DNA of 64,000 nucleotides. It comes from Cladopsammia gracilis. Lineage: Eukaryota; Cnidaria; Anthozoa; Scleractinia; Dendrophylliidae. The notes under the pieces were generated by a model that saw nothing but the letters and a program-made list of their open reading frames with translations, searched no databases and was not told where the DNA came from. Both the position numbers and the translations under genes were made by a program. The first letter of the stretch is position 1; every line of letters starts with the position of its first letter. Positions 32,871 through 43,124 of the stretch are shown piece after piece. Location: NCBI GenBank assembly GCA_022457155.1, contig JAJGOT010000155.1, positions 996,001-1,060,000 on the forward strand, written 5' to 3'.

Positions 32871-34483
32871 TCCATTCCTGGAATTGTTTTTTAGTTATTC
32901 AGTCAGGAATAAAGATATTTTACCGCCTTGTTGTTTACATGTCTTGTAATTATCGAAAACCATTTTGGATTTAATGTACGTGCTCTGAGATTCCGCTGGC
33001 AGGCTAATCATATTTTCAGTAATCTTGCGAGACATAAGAAACAATGGTTGAATAAAGTTTACTAAATTCCTAAAGGAAACGAATTGGCAGTATACTTCTA
33101 AGAGGTGAATTGGCAGCTGGCGAATTGGCAGTGAATTGGCAGACAACTTCAGTCCGGTGAGACGATGTGTGTGTACTGAAAGGTCTCGGTCGGCTTGTAG
33201 TGAGTGTTGATATCCAAGATGGAATCTTTTGTGAATCTTTTCCCATTATTAAAACACTGTGGTGACAATCTAGTTAAATGCTGTTTTCTTTTTTTTTTTT
33301 AATTTTTCTCGATTTTTTTTCCTACTAACTTGAAATTCAACTCGAAGTCCAACTCGAAGTCCAACTCGAACTCGAACTCGAAGTCCAACTCGAGGTATCA
33401 TTACTACTGAACCTACCTGCCATGATCTATCAAGAAACGAAACATAATTATTATCAATTCGCTGTTCTGACTCAAATGAGTTCAAATTTTATATTCAAGT
33501 TCAGATGAATTTCATTGCATTCTCAAATGCTTGTTCATTTGGCTCGGATGGTTTTATGCCGGTGGATTTTCAAGATCAGTTGCTTATACGCGCCACACTG
33601 TGAAAGAAATTTCCGGGAAAGTTTAAAATTTTACAAGATTTTGGTCTACTCTCTTGCCAAATAATGCCATTTCAATGTAATCGATTTTTGTTACAGTTAG
33701 CGTAAACTTCGAGTTCTACGAAGGGTTCGAGTTTAATCAATTTTTGCATAACCGGAATTCAATTGGATAAAAATGTACGACGATGAGTCGTGCACTTGTA
33801 ATAAGCTGAGCGTGCAAGGCCTAGCCATGTGGTTTTAACGCAATGAGAAGTTCGTAGACAATATAATAATTAAGGCCTTTAAAAATCAGTTGAAATCATT
33901 AATTCAAATGGATGGACTCAATACCTATTTAGTTTACTCTTAATTCAAAAGATAAATAGTATTGAAATATTTATGAAGAGGAATTTAACCGTTGCAACCC
34001 CTTAAAACTGTACTTATCTATATCCTTGGTGCACTGTATTAAATTTTTCTTAATAGGTTTTTAGAAGACTTACCTTCTACTTGCAGCTGAAAAAGCTAGG
34101 CTTAAACGTAACAGTCGCTAGACTGTCAAAAATGCCAACGAAGGTTTTAGCGAGCTCCACGCAGCTATAAAGCGTAGCGAATACAAGCTAAAATTACAGC
34201 CTTTACTGAGACACTTATGATACGACCAAAAACAGATCGCTGCATTCACCCCTCTCATAAAATAGAAGTCTGTATACAGGTGAACATTTCAAGTTCGTTT
34301 ACCAACAGGTTGCAACTGAACTGACTGAAAATTCTAAAAACTGACAGGAATCTTCTGCGACACCTCCTTTCAACAACCTTGACGGGCTTTTTTAATTTCG
34401 TTCCTATTACAAATTAAGTTATCGTCTCTTTCGTAGAAAAATACGTAAACATTGGGAACATCAAACTTTAAGAGGGTATAAAG
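32871..34483. other. non-coding stretch with a short tandem repeat
   Basis: CTCGAAGTCCAA-type units repeat at about 33339-33393. Otherwise AT-rich without a gene. Confidence 0.5.
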
Positions 34484-34683
34484 GAAAAGTAACACACATC
34501 TGAACAGCGCCACCATTTTGGACGGCAATCTATCCGTTCCGATGTTAATCGCGTAACTCTTTCCTCCTTTCCGGTTCTAGATTTCTGTTCGTAAAATGAC
34601 CAGATTTTTTCCGGATATATAATTGATACTATCCATTAGATTATTACAATGGAACTCAATTCATTCTATAGGTGTCAGAACAT

Positions 34684-35040
34684 TCACTGAAGCGTGATGC
34701 TTGAAGTTGTTTCTCGCGGTGAATTTGCCTGTAAAGAGCTGTAAACCCGGCGCAGCTTTTTCTCGACAGCTACAGTGAGCTTAATAGGTAACCGCACGTC
34801 TGATACAGGAGCTAACTTGCGATACCCTTTGAGAACTTGTTGAATGACTGGTGAGTCAGTCGGGTCAGCAACACCGGCCAGTTTATGGACATAACTTATA
34901 GCAGAAATGTAGGTAGCTACTGACGATGAAGAATACTGTTTAGAGTATAAGTTTGCGATAAACAGAGCTAACAATGCAGGTTGAAGTGGTAAGCTGACGG
35001 GCAGAACATTAATATAAGAAGTGTACCAATCAGTAAACAA
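34684..35040 (-). pseudogene. tyrosine recombinase N-terminal domain, truncated
   Basis: LLALFIANLYSKQYSSSSV and the following ATYISAISYVHKL match the SAM-like core-binding domain of DIRS recombinases. The catalytic R-H-R-Y region is absent downstream of 34684. Confidence 0.6.
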
Positions 35041-35105
35041 TTTCCATGGTCGTTTATATACCGCTACAGAAGCATTACTTAGACTTGCTTGTAAAAGTGT
35101 TTTGG

Positions 35106-35447
35106 TTATAGCTGCCAGTTCTCTGGTAGTAGGTGAAAGGGCACAATCGTTGGTTCGGACGCCATGTTCTTCCCTAGGGACTTGAATTTGGCTACCTGTA
35201 AACGCGACAAGGCGTCAGCTTGAGTGTTGAGAACACCAGGAAGATGTATTGCCTTGAATAAAATATTGTGTTTTAAGCACGATAGCACCAAGGCGCGAAG
35301 GAGAACCAACAGTGGTTTGTCTTTGGTTGTCCTTTTATTAATGACTTCTGAAAGGGCCTTGTTGTCCGTGTGAAAAGTAACACATTTGTTGGCTAGCTGA
35401 ACGGCCCAGACGCTTAGGCTAATGACAATAGGAAACATTTCAAACAC
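35106..35447 (-). pseudogene. DIRS-like RNase H domain
   Basis: FHTDNKALSEVINKRT and IHLPGVLNTQADALSRL are the conserved middle and C-terminal RNase H blocks of DIRS-type pol proteins. The first catalytic strand lies upstream, near 35450-35570, in a broken frame. Confidence 0.65.
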
Positions 35448-35570
35448 TATGATATTTTTGGACTGCCAGCATGAGGGCCACGGCCCGTAAAACCATTCCC
35501 GCCCGAAAACTGCACCATAACCTAAAGCCCCTGAGGCATCGGTGTACAGATGTAACTAATGGGAAGAAAG

Positions 35571-36011
35571 CTATTTATAATCTAAAAACATTGACTTTCC
35601 GTTGTAATGCGACAAAAATTCTAACCAGAGCTTAAGATCTTTTGTTAAGGATTGCATTTCTTTCAGCAAAACTTTCCGGCATGTTAGAAAATCATTAATA
35701 AGTGCGATGCACTTGCAAAGCTTATCTTGGGGGAGGCGCACCTCCATACTGATGGTATCAAGTTCGATTCCAGCGAAAGATAAGACTGTGTTAGGGCCAA
35801 CTGTTTTGTCTGACGCCATGGGAACTCCCAATTCGTCAGACACCCTTAAAAAGTTTGACGGACGACGTGTACACTCTGGATAAGTTGGGGCGACGAGCAA
35901 GAAATCGTCTAAAAGGTGAATAATACCTGAAACGCCTAACTTGAACTGAGCGATCCATTCCAAGGCAGATGAAAATGTTTCCCAAATTTTGCACGAGGAA
36001 CTGGCCCCCAT
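35571..36011 (-). pseudogene. DIRS-like RT, palm and thumb segment
   Basis: Begins MGASSSCKIWETF, the conserved block before the catalytic turn, then IIHLLDDFLLVAPT with the DD pair and SFAGIELDT. The upstream palm (to 36557) is in two other frames. An almost identical 92-bp piece of the region just upstream is found at 36895-36986. Confidence 0.75.
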
Positions 36012-36705
36012 AGGGAGACATTTATCAAAATAAAATTGTCCTTCCCAAACTATACCTAATAAATCATAATCGTCGGGAGTGAGGAATCAAACGAAAGGCA
36101 TTTTTAACATCTGTTTTCGCCAGGGCACAGCCCCTGCCTGAGCGCATAATTAATCTTGTCGCATTGTCTATTGATGCATATTTAACTGATGAAGCTTCTT
36201 TTGGAATATGTGAATTAATAGAGGCTCCGAAAGGGAAGGATAGGTGATGAATTAAGCGAAGTTCCTTGGCGACTTTTTAGGAATTAAACCTATCGGAGAA
36301 ATTCGTAAAGATGGAAAAGGTCGCTGTGAGAATGGCCCTGCAATTCTACCTAACAATAGCTCTTTAGACAGTTTGTCATTAACAGCTGCAGGGTTCTGAA
36401 CTGCAGAGACACGAGTCTCTATGGAATTGACACGGTTTATTAACTTGACCTTATTTGGACAAGGTGTCCTTTCTTTGTTAAGGATCCGACCAATCCTGAC
36501 ACTTTCAAACCATATATGGACAAAGCATCGTTTCTTTGTTTGGCTTGAAATGACCATATTTGGATATGGCGTTGCGTCAATGAACCAATTCTAACACAGA
36601 AGCATTGTAGTATTGTTCGACTTACTATTTAGTGAGTGCATCCAGTCTAAGAATATCATTCAGTCCTCCCTGTGCAAACCATTGACACTTTAGAATGAGT
36701 TCGAC

Positions 36706-37924
36706 ATGCCTATCTCCAAAAAATACAACGATTTGTCTCCTGCTTGTTATCCTGATGCTGCTCATCAAGACAAAAACGTCAAAAAGAACAAGAGCAAGAA
36801 AGCCAAAAAGTCCTCCAAAGAAGAGAAACCGGTCGAGAACGAAGTGATGGTTGAACCTGTCTCAGGACCTTACCAAATGTCGACCCACATAGCACGAGGA
36901 ACTGGCCCCCATAGGGAGACATTTATCAAAATAAAATTGTCCTTCCCAAACTATACCTAATAAATCATAATCGTTGGGAGTGATAGGAAAGCCAAAAAGC
37001 CCTCCAAAGAAGAGAAACTGGTCGAGAACGAAGTGATGGTTGAACCTGTCGCAGGACCTTTCCAAATGTCGACCCACATAGCACCTGTGAAACCACTGAC
37101 ACCTCAACCTTTGCAAATACTAGAAGAAGGTGAAATTGTAGAGGTTAACGAGGAAGAATTCGACTCAGAGAAGACGTTGGAAGAGTTTAGACAACTCTTC
37201 AATGAGCAGCATAAAGAGCAACAGGTCATGTGAATCGTGAGCTGGTAGACCACTGCGGTTACAAAACAGATGAAGAATTGACTGAGGCTATACACAGACT
37301 GGCAGAAGAGTTACCAGACAAGCTGATGTTTTATTGTCCTTTTCACTGTGCTGTGTTGGAAGCCTTTTACTCCCAACGAGGAGACAACTACCTGCGTTGC
37401 AGCAACTCTGAATGTTTGGTGTTTTGTGCTCAAGGCGATGCAGAACTCTATCTCAAAGTCACAGAAGATTTGCACCAGAGTATCCGAGTACTGCTTTCCT
37501 CCACCATATTGAAAGAAAGAATCTGTCCCTTTGTCTGAGTCACAGCCAAAACAACCCAGGCCGTTTGTACCTGAGCTGTCGCGATCCTGACACCAATTTT
37601 TTCCAGTGGGGAGATGAGCTGTTGACAGACAACAATTGTCTTTGGTTGTACGAAGAAAAGTCTACAGCTGTCCCTCCGTATCGTGTCAAAGATATCAGAC
37701 AGTACTGCAACCCTCAGTTGAAATACAAAGCACCCATCAAGTTGGCTCCAGTCAAGCGTCCTCCAGAAGTCAATCATCGATTACTCTTCAGAGATCTCTA
37801 CCAACCACCACAGAAACAGATGAAATGGGGAGAAGGTTTTGTCATGATGGATTCCGGCAACAAAATTGTTAGCCCTCGTGAGTTTCGTGGCTTGGTCTAC
37901 ACCCCTGAGCTTGATGATTTGTGA
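36706..37924 (+). pseudogene. GRF-type zinc-finger gene, multiply frameshifted
   Basis: A Lys/Ser-rich start (NKSKKAKKSSKEEKPVENEV), an acidic Glu-rich linker, a first Cys cluster (FYCPFHCAVL...LRCSNSECLVFC), then NNPGRLYLSCR....NFFQWGDE, which fits the GRF zinc finger found in nucleic-acid enzymes and in some large mobile DNA elements. The pieces occupy three frames, with changes near 37233 and 37535. The 5' part is interrupted by a 92-bp foreign segment flanked by a 97-bp duplication. The C-terminal region (to TGA 37922) has no recognisable domain. It could be a host gene or cargo of a Maverick-like element; no other such genes are nearby. Confidence 0.5.
36798..37083. repeat. 97-bp direct duplication flanking a captured RT fragment
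   Basis: 36798-36894 and 36987-37083 are near-identical copies of the GRF-gene 5' part, from GAAAGCCAAAAAG to CACATAGCA. Between them, 36895-36986 matches 35994-36084 of the DIRS-like element almost perfectly (one visible substitution), in the same orientation on the + strand. Both the gene copy and the DIRS source share GCA before the junction, a microhomology. Confidence 0.85.
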
Positions 37925-38199
37925 AAAAAGATGAAATGCCAAGGTCCTCCTTACGATTTTAACTTGCTGAAAAAGCATTACCAGGAGGCGATGAAGAACA
38001 GACATATAATTGGCATCCTAATCTTTAAAGAAATGAGGTTGAACAGTTTTTCAAGTGTAATGAAATGTTTGATGTGTCCATTACAAGCGTCACTTCGACC
38101 CAGACCGGCATGTCCCGCACTGTAAATATTAAGTTAATGAATTTGTTTTTGAAACCTTAATATGTGTCTTTGATTCTCATACCCTTCCCATACCATTCC

Positions 38200-38450
38200 C
38201 AGATGACAGACCCTCGCTATCATGTTTGTAATTGAATTTGAACAAAAAGCGCTCCTGCGCATGCGCTCTGACTAAAAAATCAATAGTGTCCCACCAAGTG
38301 TCCCACATGGAAGAGACCCTACATCGCTATCATGGTTGTAATTGAATTTCAACCCATTTCATCAAAAAGCGCAACTGCGCATGCCTCCTGGCTAAAAAAA
38401 TCATGTGTCCCCAAAAGTGTCCCACATGGAAGAGACCTTGAGTCACTATA
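38200..38450. repeat. two-copy tandem repeat, about 124 bp
   Basis: CGCTATCATG, TTGTAATTGAATTT, AAAAAGCG, CTGCGCATGC and GTGTCCCACATGGAAGAGAC occur twice in the same order. Confidence 0.75.
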
Positions 38451-38480
38451 TAGGGATGTCAGAATTCGGAGGTTAAGTAT

Positions 38481-40521
38481 GAAAGCAATACACGACTTTG
38501 TTCTGCTGAAGGCTCTACATCTTTTTGATCAGAGTTCTAAGGCGTTCATTGCTCTGTTTAGCGAGCTCCGGTGAGAAGTTTCCCGGAGTTTTTTTGGTGA
38601 TTTTATCACTGCGCTCTTGGGCGGCCATTTTGGTCACCCATCCATTTCTTGTTCGCGTTGTCTACTGGCCACCGTTGTCAAGCTTGTCCTTGCGGGCTTG
38701 TGCTTGTCGGCACCGGTCTTTAGGCACTTTTGCTTTTCAGCTATGGATTGTTCCAGGAGTTGCGTTGTGACCTTCCCGCCTGACGTGTATAAGACCACCG
38801 GCGTCGACGAGATCGTCCCGCTCCTAGCTCCCGAGCTTCCGGATGACGTTCGCTGCATCCAATTTTTGTCCCAGGGGAAAGTTCGCATTTCTTTCAAGAG
38901 TGCGGACTCTGCCTCTGCTGTTCTGGAGGGCGACCTTAAGTATAAGGGTGTTCGTCTTCCCGTGTCGTCTGCCGACCCTCGTTCGCGCCTGGTCTACCTG
39001 CGTGATTGTCCTTATGAGGTTTCTAACGCTGCCGTGAGGGAGTTGTTGGGGCCTTATGGGGTGGTGCGTAAGGTGGTCCAGGTGAACCACAACAAGTTCC
39101 CGCGTATCTCCTCGGGCACTCGGCGTATCTCGATGGCCGTCATCAAGGAAATTCCATCTGTCCTTCGTGTGGCGGGTTTCGATTGCCGGGTGTGGTACGC
39201 TGGCCTTACGTGTGTCCCATCTGCCGGAAGCCTGGTCATCGCGTTAAGCAGTGTCCCGATCATGGGAAGTGCCGTCGCTGTCATCAGCCTGGTCATGTAG
39301 CTCGGCAATGCAGGAGGGCCTGGGGTGCTGCTCCGGCAGCTCCCTCTGGCCGGACTGCTGCTGTCGGGTCAGCATCGACGGTTCGTGCTCCCCCTCCCAC
39401 TGCCCAGCAGGATGCCGGAACCACTGACCCGCTGTCTGTTGATATGGACTCTTGCTCTGAGAGTGAGGCGTCCCTTCTGGAAGGTGACCTCGAGGTGGCC
39501 CGTTCCATCCCGCCTGGTTCCATCAGCCCACGGCGCACGCGATCCATGGGTAAGGCCCGGTCCCCCTCTAGGGTGGAGGACAGGGAAGACCGGGTTGTGG
39601 GAGAGCATCACAGTGCTCCCACTCCCAGTCAGGGTTCAATTCCTCCTGAGCAGATGGCCCTCTCCCCGGAGAGGGACGATGCTCGTCTCCCCCATTCCCA
39701 TCGTGAGGTCTGGGAGGACAAGCTTCAATGGGAGGAAATCCGTTCCATGAAGCACAAGTCCAGGGTTGTTGCTACCTCACAGGAGCCATCCTCCACCTCT
39801 GCGCCCCTCGTGGCTTCCACCCCCACTGTTTCTTCCGTTACGTCACAAGAGGTCCCTGTTTCTTCGGGTGTTTCTGCTTCTCAGGAGTCTGAGTCCCAAT
39901 ACACTCCGGAGCCGGATGACACCCCTGTTCCATCTAATGTGTCTTCGGATGGCTCCGTCGTGGCCTCATGGGTCATCGACATCGACCTGGGCGCTAGGTA
40001 CCCTCTTGCCATCTGGGGATGGTTCAGCGGGGTGCCGCTGACGGAAGCTGACGCTAAGTACCTTTCGTCCTTTAAGGGCCTTGCTGACCTTCGGGCGGGT
40101 TCTATCCTCACACCTTGGCAGGCCTTGAAGGTTGAGAATCTCATCGCGAAAAGGTTCATCCGCTGGGATCCCCGCGTGTCCGTGGTGCCTGCGCCATGAT
40201 GTTTCCTGTCGGGTTGGGTTTTCCAGAGGGGTCGCCTTTGCTGGCTGTACTCTGCGGTTTACCCTTTCCCGTTTTTTGTGATTTGTCCGTTTTTTGTCTG
40301 TTTTTCCACTAGGTCGCATTGCACTGGGCCTCAAGGGGAGGCGGGGTTCGTTCCCCCGGTGAGTTTTGACGTGCTTGTGCACCCACCCTATGGCACGTAA
40401 CGTCTGTTTTTGTTTGTTTTGTATTTTGCTGTGTATATGTGCTCGTGTATTCAGTGTGTGTCTCCGCCCATTCGGACCGCCAAAAAAAAAACAAAAGAAA
40501 AGAAAGCAATACACGACTTTG
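38481..40521 (+). mobile_element. ORF1-only retrotransposed element (half-LINE) with 20-bp target-site duplication
   Basis: GAAAGCAATACACGACTTTG at 38481-38500 is repeated exactly at 40502-40521. The enclosed 2001 bp end in an A-rich tail (CCAAAAAAAAAACAAAAGAAAA) directly before the right copy. This is the signature of target-primed reverse transcription. The insert holds one gag-like ORF (RRM-like plus CCHC zinc knuckles) and no endonuclease or reverse transcriptase, so it must have used enzymes made elsewhere. The 5' end keeps about 240 bp of leader. Structure parallels the mammalian HAL1 (half-L1) elements. The perfect duplication argues for a recent insertion. Confidence 0.85.
38743..40199 (+). 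pseudogene. LINE ORF1-type protein: RRM-like region, CCHC zinc knuckles, Ser/Pro-rich tail
   Basis: Best start is the ATG at 38743 (MDCSRSCVVTFPPDVYKTTG); upstream codons are leader. Residues 1-150 or so form an RRM-like fold region (CIQFLSQGKVRISF, LVYLRDCPYEVSNAAVRELL, GVVRKVVQV). Then, after a one-base frame change at about 39195-39212, come two zinc knuckles: CPICRKPGHRVKQC and CRRCHQPGHVARQC. A long Ser/Pro/Thr-rich tail of about 280 residues ends at TGA 40197-40199. This is the ORF1 type of several LINE groups and resembles ZCCHC3-like annotations in animal genomes. It would bind element RNA. The frame change is the only lesion seen. Confidence 0.75.
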
Positions 40522-40830
40522 GTAGTTAGTTTTCTACACTGGCGGGACCCCTGACATTGTTGAATAAATCAGGAGATCCTCCATTTTGAACATTTTACTC
40601 AATCCACAATTTTGAATAAATTGGCCTGGTTGAGCCCGGGCTACTACTGACTATGTCTAAAATATTTAGGAAGACATTTTCTGGTCGCTTATCATTCCAC
40701 CAAGAAATAACCAATTGCCAGAAAGTTTGTTTTTTAATGCGGACACCTCTATTTCTTTCACGCGCCTCTCCGTAATTTAGCTTTTTTTTTTCGGTTCATT
40801 TCTCTCTTTCTGGGGGCTTAAGCCTTCGGA

Positions 40831-43036
40831 ATGGAGGAGATCAAAGCGAAGTATTCTCTAACTGATTTTAAAGACAAGTCAGGAAAGCGAAAGCAATTGA
40901 AATTCGAATCAATCGATTTAGAAGTCTACAAGCCAGCTGCGAGATGTGCATCCTTTCTAACATCACCGGATCGCATTCATTACTGGATCTATGCATTCCA
41001 GCAGCGATATTTTGAGAGTCTTGGAGACAGCACTGATTACGAAGTCAAATGGATCGATCGTGTGGAACCTGATGGTCCTACAAACTTCCAAGACATCGAA
41101 ATCAAGATCCTCAAGATTAACACGTGCGCTGATGACCAATTATCTTCAACAGTCGATGATCAAGACCAAACTCATTCATATGATACAGATACCACCCTCA
41201 TCACTATCCATGTATATTTAACGACTGGAGTGATTATGTTCCAGGGAACTGCGTATAAAGTATGGGCAGAACGTGAATTCTGTGCACTGAAAAATTTCAC
41301 TGACAGTTCGATCGATTTAACTCAGCAGGAGCCTACGCTCACCTTCGAAGACACTGAGTTACTTTTTCGGAATCTCGAAGCCGCAGTCCTGTGCTTGCCA
41401 GTAAATAAAAAGAAGTCCCTAAAGAAGAAGAAAGCCGACCATCCTAACAACAATCCCAATGATGCTGTTCCAACTGATCATGATATTCGTACAAAGATTA
41501 ACAATGAAGAAACCAGAGATGATTGCACAACACCAATCCGGAAGAGAAGGAATTCTCTTGACTCTTTGTTAACCCCACGCCAAAGTAATAGCATTGCTGC
41601 ACTCAAATCCTTACTCAGTACCATTGAAGCTGACGTCGCAGAACTCAAAAATACCAATAACAACACCTTTGACACTCAGTTGTCTAAGCTGGAAGATAAA
41701 ATTGTACAAGTGGGGAACTCATCAAAGGTTGATTTCCAAATGATCCATTCAAGATTACAAGACCTAGAAATTGAAAACGAAGCCCTTAAAGCGGAAAACA
41801 GTAAACTCAAATCGGAAAGTTGCAAATTAAGATCAGAAATGCACACCCTCAAATCTGAAATCAAACACGTCAAATCTCTCCTTACAGAAAATGGTTCCAT
41901 TACAAACAACACCACAATCTCTGATTCTGGACGCCCTGAACAAGATTTGGGTCAAGACAACAACGTTGGCCCAAATCCAACTCTGAGTGAATCGGCCACC
42001 AGCGCTGAAAAAAACAGCAATACAATCATCAAATGCTGCAGTACCATTGGCAAATAGGTTCTCAGTTCTGGCCGACGTCGATCCTGGAAACAATGATACC
42101 TCCGTACAAACACATACAATCCCAACTTCACAACCTTCGCATCGTAACCTCTCTCAAACCGACAAGAAAGATAATCTCTCTCCCAATCACCGCGAACCAA
42201 ATGATCTCAAAAATAACCACCAATCGACCCTCAACTCTATTGTCCTACTCATCGACTCGAATGGAAAATATATTGAACTCAATCGCCTCAGCCCGAAAAC
42301 TCGAGCCCGCAAGCATTTCGCTCCAACAATCTCTTCAGCTGTTGATTTATTAAAGTCTAGTCATCTCGGGAACCCGAGTCACATCGTCATTCATACCGGC
42401 ACAAATGACTTAGAACAGTCAACAATACCTCAGTGTATCGACAAATATCACGAATTGGTCAAAACTGCTACAGAAAAACACCCATCCTCCAAAATTGTAA
42501 TCTTCTCAATTTTAATCCGTGCAGATGATATAGATCAACGAAGACCAGAATTAAATACGAAGCTTGGAAATCTGTGTTCCCCTTATCCTAACGTTCATCT
42601 TGTCAACAATGACAATATCACTATTGACAATTTGCACGATAGAAAACACCTCAAGAGAAGAAGTATTGGCCTCCTGGTGACGAACCTAAAAGATATCGTT
42701 TTCAACCGAATGCGTGGAAACATAAACCAACAAGGTATTCATTCAAAATTCACAACCTCCCTCTAGCGCAACTTTCAACTTCAGAACACAACAAGATTTG
42801 GTTCACCCACGCCCGCATATGGATTATTACCACAATTACCACATCTTCCACAACGAGAGAACCATTTAACTCCACCTCGAGAGATTAGCCATGGAGTAGG
42901 AACACATCCATCATACTCTTCTGCTGTAAAACACGCTGGTACTATTTCTCCAAACATCCGGTCAAGTCCCCCATCATTGAACGCTGAAACTGTTTTAAAC
43001 TTACTAAAACTATATGAAACAATGCGCCAAATCTAA
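40831..43036 (+). pseudogene. LINE ORF1: N-terminal domain, coiled coil, SGNH esterase-like domain
   Basis: Frame 1 (40831-42057) starts MEEIKAKYSLTDFKDKSGKR and has an unrecognised globular N-domain of about 190 residues, a basic stretch, then a heptad coiled coil (LQDLEIENEALKAENSKLKS) at about residues 250-350. A frame change near 42000 leads into 41987-42766, with VPLANRFSVLAD and an SGNH-hydrolase-like domain: LLIDSNGKYI (Ser block), IHTGTNDLE (Asn block) and LHDRKHL (Asp-His block). A second change near 42770-42830 leads to a tail ending LLKLYETMRQI, TAA 43034-43036. Esterase domains of this type are known in ORF1 of CR1-type LINEs. ORF1 proteins coat the RNA; the role of the esterase is unsettled. 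Confidence 0.7.
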
Positions 43037-43124
43037 GGTACTTAAGTATTTTTTCTTTTTGTCTCATTTCATTTAATTTAATTTTTATTTTTTCTTAATA
43101 ACTAAACGCTTTGATCTTCTCTAT

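Larger units (their letters stand above)
34684..36557 (-). mobile_element. DIRS-like retrotransposon remnant: RT, RNase H, start of tyrosine recombinase
   Basis: Minus-strand order is reverse transcriptase (36557 to about 35571), RNase H (35447-35106), then the N-terminal SAM-like part of a tyrosine recombinase (35040-34684). This is the gene order of DIRS elements. The RT start has GRIAGPF...LRISPIGLIPKK, the catalytic block has KTDVKNAFRL and then LLDDFLLV. RNase H has FHTDNKALSEVINK and ends LPGVLNTQADALSRL. The recombinase part has SSSSVATYISAISYVHKL. Frames change several times (for example near 36080 and 35560), the recombinase lacks its catalytic half, and no terminal repeats were found, so the element is a dead fragment. 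Confidence 0.75.

Noticed and set aside
34684..36557. Complete, active DIRS element
   Set aside because: The recombinase lacks its catalytic half, several frames are broken, and no terminal or internal complementary repeats were found.
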